DNA from: CAYNFH01 sp964396385
GTDB lineage: Bacteria; Armatimonadota; Chthonomonadetes; Chthonomonadales; CAJBBX01
Assembly (NCBI GenBank): GCA_964396385.1
Contig: CAYNFH010000248.1
Span: 1-8,925, forward strand
DNA: 8,925 nucleotides
Direction: 5' to 3'
Each line of letters begins with the position of its first letter. Positions within the stretch are counted from its first letter, which is position 1. A program made the position numbers and the translations under genes. Of this stretch, positions 1 to 5,578 are shown one piece after another. The notes beneath the pieces are model-generated. The model searched no databases and was not told where the DNA came from. It saw only the letters and a list, made by a program, of their open reading frames with translations.

Positions 1-69
1 CCGCCGCCTGGGCCCGGACACCCTTATCGAGTGTGCCCTGCAATCTGGAAGTAGGGGCATTGAGGCTTT

Positions 70-627
70 ATGAGGGCGATCGTTACCATAATAGGTGTCG
101 TTGTCTGCCTGGGCATCGCGGTTGTTTATGGCTCAGGGGTTATCGCGCCGGCTACGGAGCGGGAAGAGACCTGCCCCATCTGCCGCGCCGTCAAGTACAG
201 TGGGCGCCAGTATGGCATCTCCTATTCCCGCGTGGAGGAGAACGCGTTCACGCGCTGGTACCGCGCCAATATCGATCCGGACCACGGTCTGGACCCCGAC
301 CATCCGCACACCTGGTACGCCAGCAAGTGCGAGGCCGCGGTCGCGCCCAACCAGGACATCCTGGACTCCCAGTGCCCGGACGTCCCGGTTGTCTTCCTGG
401 TGCGACCCGAGGTGGAGCTAGAGGCGCTGCAACACATCCCGGACCGGGCGATGCGCTCCGCGTTCATCGCCTCCCTCAACAGTCCGAGCCGCCAGGCGAA
501 CGTACGCCGCGTCCGGCTGCTGGTACAGTACTGCTATATGGAGAAGGACCGCGTGCCGTGGTCCCACTGGTGGCGCCGCCACGCCGCGGCCTTCGGCCTC
601 CCGGTGAGCGCAGGAGTCAGCAGGTAG
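70..627 (+). CDS. Membrane-anchored protein of unknown function with a CPIC motif
   Basis: I do not recognise this 185-residue protein. Residues 3-20 are hydrophobic (IVTIIGVVVCLGIAVVYG) and look like a signal anchor or uncleaved signal peptide, so the rest should lie outside the cytoplasm. The exported part has a CxxC at 35-38 (CPIC), an acidic/His stretch at 69-82 (DPDHGLDPDHPHTW), and further cysteines at 87, 102 and 155. CxxC followed by an H-x-H-x-W-like segment recurs, as I remember it, in small exported proteins of Planctomycetes-like bacteria; metal binding or disulfides are possible but inferred. The C-terminus is basic and Trp/Arg-rich (WSHWWRRH, 164-171). The start at 70 has GAGG at 62-65, a short 4-base spacing. 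An overlapping frame (33-665) lacks the membrane segment and was judged a shadow. The gene is followed by the hairpin-rich gap. Confidence 0.72.
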   Translation: MRAIVTIIGVVVCLGIAVVYGSGVIAPATEREETCPICRAVKYSGRQYGISYSRVEENAFTRWYRANIDPDHGLDPDHPHTWYASKCEAAVAPNQDILDSQCPDVPVVFLVRPEVELEALQHIPDRAMRSAFIASLNSPSRQANVRRVRLLVQYCYMEKDRVPWSHWWRRHAAAFGLPVSAGVSR

Positions 628-650
628 CGGGTACGCCCCGGCAGGTCTGC

Positions 651-674
651 TCCGCACCGGGTTGAACCCCGGTG
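651..674. repeat. Hairpin repeat, copy A of the CACCGGG palindrome
   Basis: CACCGGG (655-661) and CCCGGTG (668-674) pair perfectly around the loop TTGAAC. The leading TCCGCACCGGG is repeated identically at 761-771, where it starts copy C of the same element. It lies 24 bases after the stop of the preceding gene. No T-run follows closely enough for a classical intrinsic terminator, though it could still end or stabilise the transcript. Confidence 0.7.
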
Positions 675-675
675 T

Positions 676-748
676 TTTGGAGTGCGGGAGCAAGCTCCCG
701 CTTTCTCTATAGCGGTAGAGAAGCGGCGTCAAGCCGCCGCACTCCAAA
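676..748. repeat. 73-base palindromic element that can fold as a cloverleaf
   Basis: The outer arms TTTGGAGTGCG (676-686) and CGCACTCCAAA (738-748) are perfect 11-base reverse complements. Inside are three more perfect hairpins: GCGGGAG-CAAG-CTCCCGC (684-701), TTCTCTA-TAGCGG-TAGAGAA (703-722) and GCGGCG-TCAAGC-CGCCGC (723-740). The inner left and right hairpins share three bases each with the outer stem, so the outer stem would be 8 bp when all four form. The fold resembles a tRNA in size and topology, but it has no tRNA T-loop, D-loop or CCA context. It is best read as a REP-like intergenic palindrome. No transposase of the RAYT type is in the window. Confidence 0.75.
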
Positions 749-763
749 GCCGGGCGCCCCTCC

Positions 764-868
764 GCACCGGGCTGAAACCCCGGTGCTATTAGATGGGAAC
801 CCCTTCGGGCTCCGGAGCCGGCTTCAGCCGGATTCTCTTTCAATAGCGCCGGGGTTTCAGCCCGGCGC
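764..868. repeat. Inverted pair of CACCGGGCTGAAA hairpins (copies C and D)
   Basis: Copy C (764-790) and copy D (842-868) are reverse complements over 27 bases with two differences. Each is also a hairpin by itself: GCACCGGG/CCCGGTGC (764-771, 779-786) and GCGCCGGG/CCCGGCGC (847-854, 861-868). The two differences fall on the two partners of one base pair, A:T in C and G:C in D, so each hairpin stays perfect. Between them is a smaller perfect hairpin, CCGGC-TTCA-GCCGG (818-831), and a CCC-TTC-GGG (801-809). Copy D ends only 14 bases before the start of the next gene. Confidence 0.75.
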
Positions 869-882
869 GCTGCCAGTGGTCC

Positions 883-1860
883 ATGCTCGCACTAATTGCA
901 CTTACACTCTCCCTACTCGTTCAGCCCGCTCCGCCAGCGCACGTCGCGCCGCGGGTGCTGGTCATCAACTACGATCCCATCATCCGCTCCGAAGGGGGCC
1001 GACGGCTGCATGAGGTCGGCCACTGGAACGACCCGCACGTGCTCGCAGATGGCTACGCGAGCGACCTTTACGCCTGCTCCGGCCGGTACGTCCGCTTCCA
1101 GATCGCCGACTGGAAGGACGTGGATGAGTTCCCGCTCAAGAAGGACGGCTTCCGGTACACGGAGGAGGAGTATCTCCGCGACCTGAGGGCCAAGGGCGGA
1201 TGGCACCAGCCGGACGCCGTGGACTACCAGGCCATCATCCGTGAGTTCCATCTGGACCGCCGGGTGGCCTCCGGCGAGATTGACGAGGTCTGGATCTTCT
1301 CCATGCCGTACAGCGGCTTCTGGGAATCCACCATGGCCGGCCGCGGCGCATACGCCTGCAATTCGGACCCGTTACAGGGCGTGGACTGCCCCCGCATCTT
1401 CGTGATCATGGGCTTCAACTACGAGCGCGGCGTGGGCGAGATGCTGGAGGACTGGGGCCACCGCACCGAGTCGATCCTGACCCACGTCTACGGAAGCTGG
1501 GAGGCGAAGAAGACCCACGCCTGGAACCGCTTCACTCTCTACGACAAGGAAGCGCCGGGCGACGCCGCCTGCGGCAACGTCCACTTCGCGCCCAACAGCC
1601 TGAAGGACTACGACTGGGGTAACAAGACCTTTGTATGGTCCACCTGTGACGACTGGCTGGACTACCCCCACCTCACCGGCCGGACGCGGCTCGTGAATAC
1701 GGACGATTGGGGCGGCGGCAGCATCCGCTCTCACCACCGCTGGTGGCTCTCACACCTCCCCAGGGCGTCCGGCCGCGGCCCGGACGGCAAGCTCGCCAAC
1801 TGGTGGGCCTACGTGGCGGATTTCAACCACTACCCCGAAAGTAATGGGCTCCGCAAGTAA
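883..1860 (+). CDS. Secreted protein of unknown function (325 aa)
   Basis: The N-terminus MLALIALTLSLLVQPAPPA looks like a short signal peptide with few positive charges; cleavage near residue 19 is plausible, so the mature protein should be exported. I cannot name the family with certainty. Distinctive segments are VLVINYDPIIRSEGG (25-39), EVWIFSMPYSGFWES (135-149), EDWGHRTESILTHVYGSW (189-206), CGNVHFAPNSLKDYDWGN (230-247) and STCDDWLDYPHLTG (253-266). I recall similar GHR-x-ES, CGNVHF-PN and DYPxLTG segments in uncharacterised secreted bacterial proteins. Cysteines at 65, 159, 169, 230 and 255 could form disulfides. HEVGH at 43-47 fits HExxH, but its zinc role is unproven. No Shine-Dalgarno precedes the ATG, which lies 14 bases after a strong hairpin, and I see no better in-frame start. 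The gene ends 38 bases before ribE but shows no link to riboflavin synthesis. Confidence 0.8.
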   Translation: MLALIALTLSLLVQPAPPAHVAPRVLVINYDPIIRSEGGRRLHEVGHWNDPHVLADGYASDLYACSGRYVRFQIADWKDVDEFPLKKDGFRYTEEEYLRDLRAKGGWHQPDAVDYQAIIREFHLDRRVASGEIDEVWIFSMPYSGFWESTMAGRGAYACNSDPLQGVDCPRIFVIMGFNYERGVGEMLEDWGHRTESILTHVYGSWEAKKTHAWNRFTLYDKEAPGDAACGNVHFAPNSLKDYDWGNKTFVWSTCDDWLDYPHLTGRTRLVNTDDWGGGSIRSHHRWWLSHLPRASGRGPDGKLANWWAYVADFNHYPESNGLRK

Positions 1861-1880
1861 GCTCTCACCTTTCACCTCTC

Positions 1881-1901
1881 AGGTACAATGGTGTACCTAT
1901 G
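1881..1901 (+). promoter_or_regulatory. Hairpin abutting the ribE start codon, overlapping a -10-like TACAAT
   Basis: AGGTAC (1881-1886) and GTACCT (1893-1898) are perfect reverse complements with loop AATGGT, and the ribE ATG begins at the very next base (1899). No Shine-Dalgarno sits at normal distance; the only AGG is inside the stem. TACAAT (1884-1889) matches the -10 consensus at 5 of 6 positions. Transcription starting about 7 bases later would give a nearly leaderless ribE mRNA without the hairpin. I see no -35 at the right spacing, so the promoter reading is weak. Confidence 0.4.
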
Positions 1902-2543
1902 TTTACGGGGATCATCGAAGAAGTCGGAACGGTGGTGGCCATCCGCAGAGGGACCTCCTCCGCCGAACTCACCGTTCAGGCCCCCGGCATCGCCCCAGGC
2001 GTGGAGGTGGGCGACAGCGTATCCATCAACGGGGTCTGCCTCACCGCCGTTGCCCGTGAAGGAGACCGCGTGCGTTTCGAGGCCGTGCCGGAGACCCTGC
2101 GTCGTACCAGCCTGGGAGCGCTGGCGGTCGGCGACCCGGTGAACCTGGAGCGGGCGCTCGCCGTGGGCCAGCGGCTCGGCGGCCACTTCGTCCAGGGCCA
2201 CGTGGACGGCACCGGACAGCTCCTGAGCCTGCGGCAGGAGGACAACGCCCGCGTGCTTCGTATCGCCACATCCTCCGACCTCCTGCGGTACATGGTTCCC
2301 AAGGGTTCCGTGGCACTGGATGGGATCAGCCTCACGCTGGTGGACGTGGACCCGGACTCCTTCACCGTCTGGATCATTCCGCACACCTATGCACACACCA
2401 ACCTGCACAGCCGCCGGCCGGGCGATATCCTGAACATAGAGGTGGACCTCATCGCCCGGCACATCGAGAAGCTGCTCCAGGGCACCGGGACGGGCGGCGT
2501 TACGCTGGAGAGCCTGAGCGCCGCGGGCTTTGTCGATGAGTAA
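1899..2543 (+). CDS. ribE: Riboflavin synthase, alpha chain (EC 2.5.1.9)
   Basis: This enzyme dismutates two molecules of 6,7-dimethyl-8-ribityllumazine to riboflavin and 5-amino-6-ribitylaminouracil, the last step of riboflavin synthesis in the cytoplasm. The two tandem lumazine-binding barrels are visible as internal repeats. Barrel 1 (about 1-97) opens with the diagnostic MFTGIIEEVG and has SINGVCLT (42-49) and VNLERAL (81-87). Barrel 2 (about 98-195) has GHVDGTG (100-106), ALDGISLT (139-146) and NIEVDLIARH (179-188). At 214 residues it has the usual family length. The start is fixed by the invariant MFTGI N-terminus despite the missing Shine-Dalgarno. Its stop TAA directly abuts the ATG of ribBA, so the two are surely cotranscribed and probably translationally coupled. 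Confidence 0.96.
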   Translation: MFTGIIEEVGTVVAIRRGTSSAELTVQAPGIAPGVEVGDSVSINGVCLTAVAREGDRVRFEAVPETLRRTSLGALAVGDPVNLERALAVGQRLGGHFVQGHVDGTGQLLSLRQEDNARVLRIATSSDLLRYMVPKGSVALDGISLTLVDVDPDSFTVWIIPHTYAHTNLHSRRPGDILNIEVDLIARHIEKLLQGTGTGGVTLESLSAAGFVDE

Positions 2544-3788
2544 ATGGCCTTCAGCTCCATAGAAGAAGCCGTCGAGGAGATCCGGCAGGGCCGCGTCGTC
2601 ATTGTGGTCGATGACGAGGACCGTGAGAACGAGGGCGACTTCATCATGGCGGCGGAGAAGTGTACGCCGGAGCGGATGAACGTCCTCATCAAGCACGGCA
2701 GCGGCTACGTATGCGCCCCCACTACGGCGGCCCGGCTGGCCGAGCTGGACATTCCCATGATGGTGGCCCACAACAGCTCCCGCATGGGCACCGCCATGAC
2801 CGTAACCATCGACGCGCGGGCCGGCACCACCACCGGCGTCTCAGCGGCCGACCGCTCTACCACCGTCCGCGCCATGGCAAACCCCACCGCCAAGCCCGCG
2901 GATTTCACGCGGCCCGGCCACATCGTCCCGCTACGGGCGGTGGACGGCGGCGTGCTCAGGCGCGCCGGACACACGGAGGCGACGGTAGACCTCTGCCGCC
3001 TGGCCGGCCTCTACCCCGTGGGCGTGCTCGCCGAGGTGATGAACGAGGACGGCACCATGGCCCGGGTACCGCAGCTCAAGAAGATCTCGGAGCGGTTCGG
3101 CTACAAGATCATCACCATCGCGGACCTCATCAAGTACCGGCGGCAGAAGGAGAAGCTGGTTGAGCGCGTGGCCGTAACGCGTTTGCCCACCCGCAACTAT
3201 GGGGAGTTCCAGGTGTTCGCCTATCGGTCCAGCGTGGACCCTCCGGAGGCCGTGGCGCTCGTGAAGGGCGAAATAGGCGACGGCGAGCCCACCCTCGTGC
3301 GAGTTCACTCCTCCTGCGTCACGGGTGACCTCCTGGGCTCCCTGAGGTGCGACTGCGGGGACCAGCTCCAGCTTGCCCTCCAGCGCATCACCGCCGAGGG
3401 GCGGGGGGTGCTCATTTACCTGGAGCAGGAGGGGCGGGGCATCGGGCTGGTCAACAAGATACGCGCGTACGAGAGGCAGGACCAGGGCGCGGATACCGTA
3501 GAGGCCAACGTCCAGCTCGGCTTCAAGCCGGACCTGCGGGACTACGGCGTGGGCGCGCAGATAATGGTAGACCTGGGCCTGCGCAAGATCCGGTTTATGA
3601 CCAACAATCCCTCCAAGGTGAAGGCGCTTGAAGGCTATGGACTGGAGATTGTAGAGTGGGTGCCGCTGACCGCGGAGACGAATCCGTACAACCGGCGCTA
3701 CATGGAGACCAAGCGCGAGAAGTTCGGCCACCGCTTTCCGGACGACAGCAACCCGCCGGAGGTGGATGAACCCGAGCAAAACCAGTAG
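2544..3788 (+). CDS. ribBA: Bifunctional DHBP synthase / GTP cyclohydrolase II
   Basis: A fusion of the two entry enzymes of riboflavin synthesis. The N-terminal half (about 1-200) is 3,4-dihydroxy-2-butanone 4-phosphate synthase (EC 4.1.99.12). It shows the acidic metal-binding loop DDEDRENEGD (23-32), GSGYVCAP (52-59), DRSTTVRA (103-110), RPGHIVPL (123-130), RAGHTEATVDL with the catalytic-type His143, and EVMNEDGTMAR (164-174). The C-terminal half (about 205-395) is GTP cyclohydrolase II (EC 3.5.4.25). Its three zinc cysteines are at 258, 269 and 271 in CVTGDLLGSLRCDCG, followed by EQEGRGIGL (294-302), DQGADTVEAN (313-322) and TNNPSKVKALEGYGLEIVEWVPL (353-375). All expected catalytic residues are present, so both activities should be intact. 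The acidic 414-residue tail is typical of RibBA. The ATG follows the ribE stop with no gap. The gene is followed by the TGACTAC linker. Confidence 0.97.
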   Translation: MAFSSIEEAVEEIRQGRVVIVVDDEDRENEGDFIMAAEKCTPERMNVLIKHGSGYVCAPTTAARLAELDIPMMVAHNSSRMGTAMTVTIDARAGTTTGVSAADRSTTVRAMANPTAKPADFTRPGHIVPLRAVDGGVLRRAGHTEATVDLCRLAGLYPVGVLAEVMNEDGTMARVPQLKKISERFGYKIITIADLIKYRRQKEKLVERVAVTRLPTRNYGEFQVFAYRSSVDPPEAVALVKGEIGDGEPTLVRVHSSCVTGDLLGSLRCDCGDQLQLALQRITAEGRGVLIYLEQEGRGIGLVNKIRAYERQDQGADTVEANVQLGFKPDLRDYGVGAQIMVDLGLRKIRFMTNNPSKVKALEGYGLEIVEWVPLTAETNPYNRRYMETKREKFGHRFPDDSNPPEVDEPEQNQ

Positions 3789-3796
3789 CCTGTCTT

Positions 3797-3870
3797 CAGT
3801 CGTCAGTCATCAGTCCGCAGAGTAGCGGTCATGCCTGACTACTGACTACCGACTACTGACTACTGACTAC
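3797..3870. repeat. TGACTAC heptamer array with an imperfect inverted arm
   Basis: Five head-to-tail heptamers TGACTAC fill 3836-3870; only the third differs (CGACTAC). The upstream arm at 3797-3815 is also periodic by seven, CAGTCGT CAGTCAT CAGTC, and its unit is close to the reverse complement of the downstream unit (CAGTAGT in the same phase). Over 3801-3817 versus the matching downstream arm I count about 13 of 17 complementary positions, with a non-repetitive spacer of about 20 bases. The array fills nearly the whole ribBA-ribH gap and ends one base before the GGGAG of the ribH ribosome binding site. Confidence 0.8.
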
Positions 3871-3871
3871 T

Positions 3872-3876
3872 GGGAG
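3872..3876 (+). promoter_or_regulatory. Ribosome binding site deciding the GTG start of ribH
   Basis: GGGAG lies six bases (AACCAA) before GTG at 3883. No ATG in this frame precedes the conserved RibH core, so this site supports the GTG start. It directly follows the heptamer array, so folding of the array could affect access to it; that is inference. Confidence 0.7.
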
Positions 3877-3882
3877 AACCAA

Positions 3883-4359
3883 GTGGGGCAGATCTACGAA
3901 GGCAAGCTCGTTGCGGCCGGACTGCGGTTCGGCATTGTGGTGAGCCGGTGGAACTCCTTCATCACGGAGCGGATGCTGGACGGCGCCCGGGACGCGCTGG
4001 TTCGGCACGGCGCGGACGCGGATCAGGTGGACGTGGCCCGCGTGCCCGGCACGTGGGAAATTCCGGTAGCTGCCCGCAGAATGGTAAACGCGGGGCGGTA
4101 TGACGCCGTAATAGGTATTGGGTGCCTGATCCGGGGAGCGACGCCGCATTTCGAGTACCTCGCCGCCGAGGTGACCAAGGGACTGGCGGGCATCGCGCTG
4201 GAAAGCGGGGTGCCGGTGACCTACGGCATCATTACGGTGGAGAACATTGAGCAGGCCATCGAGCGCGCCGGGACCAAGGCGGGCAACAAGGGCGCGGAAG
4301 CCGCCCTCGCCGCCATCGAGATGGCGAACCTGATGAAGGAGATGACGGGGGACGGATGA
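3883..4359 (+). CDS. ribH: 6,7-dimethyl-8-ribityllumazine synthase (EC 2.5.1.78)
   Basis: Condenses 5-amino-6-ribitylaminouracil with dihydroxybutanone phosphate to give the lumazine substrate of RibE; family members assemble as pentamers or 60-subunit shells. The family signature runs in order: RFGIVVSRWNSFIT (15-28; the aromatic Trp23 and Asn24 stack on the substrate), VPGTWEIP (54-61), GCLIRGATPHFEYL (80-93) with the catalytic His89, VPVTYGIITVENIEQA (110-125), and ERAGTKAGNKGAEAA (127-141), which carries the phosphate-binding residues. At 158 residues it has normal length. The Thr in PGTWE, where Ala or Ser is commoner, is a mild variation. The GTG start has a good GGGAG site. The last four residues and the TGA are encoded within the linker hairpin at 4351-4408. 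It completes ribE-ribBA-ribH; ribD is absent. Confidence 0.96.
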   Translation: MGQIYEGKLVAAGLRFGIVVSRWNSFITERMLDGARDALVRHGADADQVDVARVPGTWEIPVAARRMVNAGRYDAVIGIGCLIRGATPHFEYLAAEVTKGLAGIALESGVPVTYGIITVENIEQAIERAGTKAGNKGAEAALAAIEMANLMKEMTGDG

Positions 4360-4408
4360 CGGGCGACCGATGGATTCTGAATCCGTCCTTCGTTGACCCT
4401 CATCCGTC
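4351..4408. repeat. Hairpin linker between ribH and htrA, containing the ribH stop codon
   Basis: The outer arms GACGGATGA (4351-4359) and TCATCCGTC (4400-4408) are perfect 9-base reverse complements. The centre is the near-perfect palindrome GGATTC-T-GAATCC (4372-4384). The flanks between them are also roughly complementary, so about 58 bases fold into one long interrupted hairpin. The TGA of ribH (4357-4359) is part of the outer arm. The left side is GATGACGG-like and loosely repetitive. No T-run follows, so it is not a typical intrinsic terminator; it could weaken or process the message before htrA. Confidence 0.75.
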
Positions 4409-4419
4409 ACCTGAAGCGT

Positions 4420-4423
4420 GGAG
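4420..4423 (+). promoter_or_regulatory. Ribosome binding site deciding the ATG start of htrA
   Basis: GGAG at 4420-4423 lies six bases before ATG 4430. It overlaps an alternative in-frame GTG at 4418, which has no site of its own, so the ATG is preferred. The spacing matches that seen for ribH and the phosphatase gene. Confidence 0.75.
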
Positions 4424-4429
4424 AACGGG

Positions 4430-5578
4430 ATGCGGAAGCTCATAGGGTATCTGGTGATATTCGGGCTGGGGTTCCTGGTGTGCATGGCCCTGCTGCGCGC
4501 GTACGGCGGTTACATGGTCGCTTCGCCCACACAGGCGCGCCGGGCCGCGCTGGCCATCCTGGACAAGCCGGTTACGGAGATCCCGCTGCCGGACACGGCC
4601 ATGGTCCGCGCGGCGGCCAAGATCGAGCCGGCAGTGGTCAATATCGACACGTTGATGACAGGCCATGCCCGCGCCTATGACTTTTTCGGCTTCCCCACGG
4701 ACCGGCCGTACGCCATCCAGGGCAAGGGCTCCGGCGTCATCATCACGGCCGACGGCTACATCGTCACCAACAACCATGTTATCGAAGGGGCCACCATCAT
4801 CCGCGTGACGCTCCCCTCCGGCAAGCAGTACGACGGCCGGGTTATTGGGGCCGACCCGGATGCGGACATCGCCGTGGTGAAGATCGACGCGTCAAACCTG
4901 CCCGCCGCCGATTTCGGCGACTCCGCCGCGCTCAAGGTCGGCGAGTACGTGCTGGCCATCGGCTATCCGCTGGGAGTAGGCACCACCGTCACCCACGGAA
5001 TCGTCTCCGCGACCGACCGGCGGGACCTGGAGGTGAGCGAAGGGCACGTGCTCAAGCAGGCCATCCAGACCGACGCGCCCATCAACCACGGTAACTCCGG
5101 CGGCGCGCTGGCGGACCTCAACGGCAATCTGGTAGGCATCAACACGGCCATCCTGTCCGAACACGGCGGCGGCAGCATCGGCATCGGGTTTGCGATACCC
5201 GTCAACGCGGTGCGGGACATTGTGAAGCGGATCATCGCGCAAGGCAGGGACACGCCCAACGGCCAGGGCGCGCCGTTCATGGGAATCCAGTACGCCCCGG
5301 TAAGCCCGGATGAGTCCGCCCAGCTCAACCTGCCTCCGGGACAGGGTGTGATTATCTCCGGCGTGGTTCCCCTGACGGGCGCGGCAACCGCCGGGCTCCA
5401 GCCGGGCGATGTGATCCTGGCGGTGGACGGCCGCACCATCGCGAGCTCCTCGGACGTGCCGGCTGCCGTCAACCGGCACAAGATAGGGGACCTGGTGACG
5501 CTGAACGTGCAACGCCGAGACGGCACGCGGGGGGACATCAAGCTGACCCTCGGCGCCAAGCCGAATTCGCCGATCTAG
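4430..5578 (+). CDS. HtrA/DegP-type serine protease, membrane-anchored, one PDZ domain
   Basis: A trypsin-like (S1C) envelope protease of the DegS/DegQ kind, which degrades or senses misfolded exported proteins. Numbering is from ATG 4430 (382 residues). Residues 5-23 form one hydrophobic segment after a short basic start (MRKLIGYLVIFGLGF), giving an N-terminal anchor with the rest outside the cytoplasm. The protease domain spans about 60-270: His116 in TNNHVIEG, Asp146 in DADIAVVK and Ser223 in GNSGGAL form the catalytic triad, and GYPLG (178-182) and IGFAIPV (252-258) are the expected neighbours. One PDZ domain follows (about 282-376), with GVIISGVVP (306-314) and GLQPGDVILAVDG (322-334). 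A single anchor and single PDZ match DegS-type architecture more than two-PDZ DegP. The usual Pro in NPGNSGG is His220 here. It stops in a CTAG shared with the converging gene. Confidence 0.93.
   Translation: MRKLIGYLVIFGLGFLVCMALLRAYGGYMVASPTQARRAALAILDKPVTEIPLPDTAMVRAAAKIEPAVVNIDTLMTGHARAYDFFGFPTDRPYAIQGKGSGVIITADGYIVTNNHVIEGATIIRVTLPSGKQYDGRVIGADPDADIAVVKIDASNLPAADFGDSAALKVGEYVLAIGYPLGVGTTVTHGIVSATDRRDLEVSEGHVLKQAIQTDAPINHGNSGGALADLNGNLVGINTAILSEHGGGSIGIGFAIPVNAVRDIVKRIIAQGRDTPNGQGAPFMGIQYAPVSPDESAQLNLPPGQGVIISGVVPLTGAATAGLQPGDVILAVDGRTIASSSDVPAAVNRHKIGDLVTLNVQRRDGTRGDIKLTLGAKPNSPI

Noticed and set aside
33..665. 210-residue open frame overlapping the first gene
   Set aside because: Low-complexity Arg/Gly/Pro-rich translation with no domain, typical of an off-frame reading in G+C-rich DNA; the frame at 70-627 has a membrane segment, a plausible ribosome binding site and patterned residues.
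676..748. tRNA gene
   Set aside because: The size and cloverleaf shape fit, but the outer stem and loops lack the invariant tRNA bases (no TTC-type T-loop, no D-loop GG, no sensible anticodon loop).
1861..1898. FMN riboswitch before ribE
   Set aside because: The gap is 38 bases, much shorter than an RFN element, and shows none of its conserved segments.
1872..3779. Long minus-strand open frames (299 and 282 residues) opposite ribE and ribBA
   Set aside because: They lie antisense to two certain enzymes; long antisense frames are expected in G+C-rich codon usage, and their translations show no recognisable motif.
3836..3870. CRISPR array or phage attachment repeat
   Set aside because: Units are seven bases with no spacers, and there is no cas or integrase gene.
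4351..4408. Rho-independent terminator after ribH
   Set aside because: The stem is interrupted and no T-run follows; the next gene begins 22 bases later with its ribosome binding site.
4418..4429. GTG start of htrA four codons upstream
   Set aside because: It has no ribosome binding site, and it overlaps the GGAG that serves the ATG at 4430.
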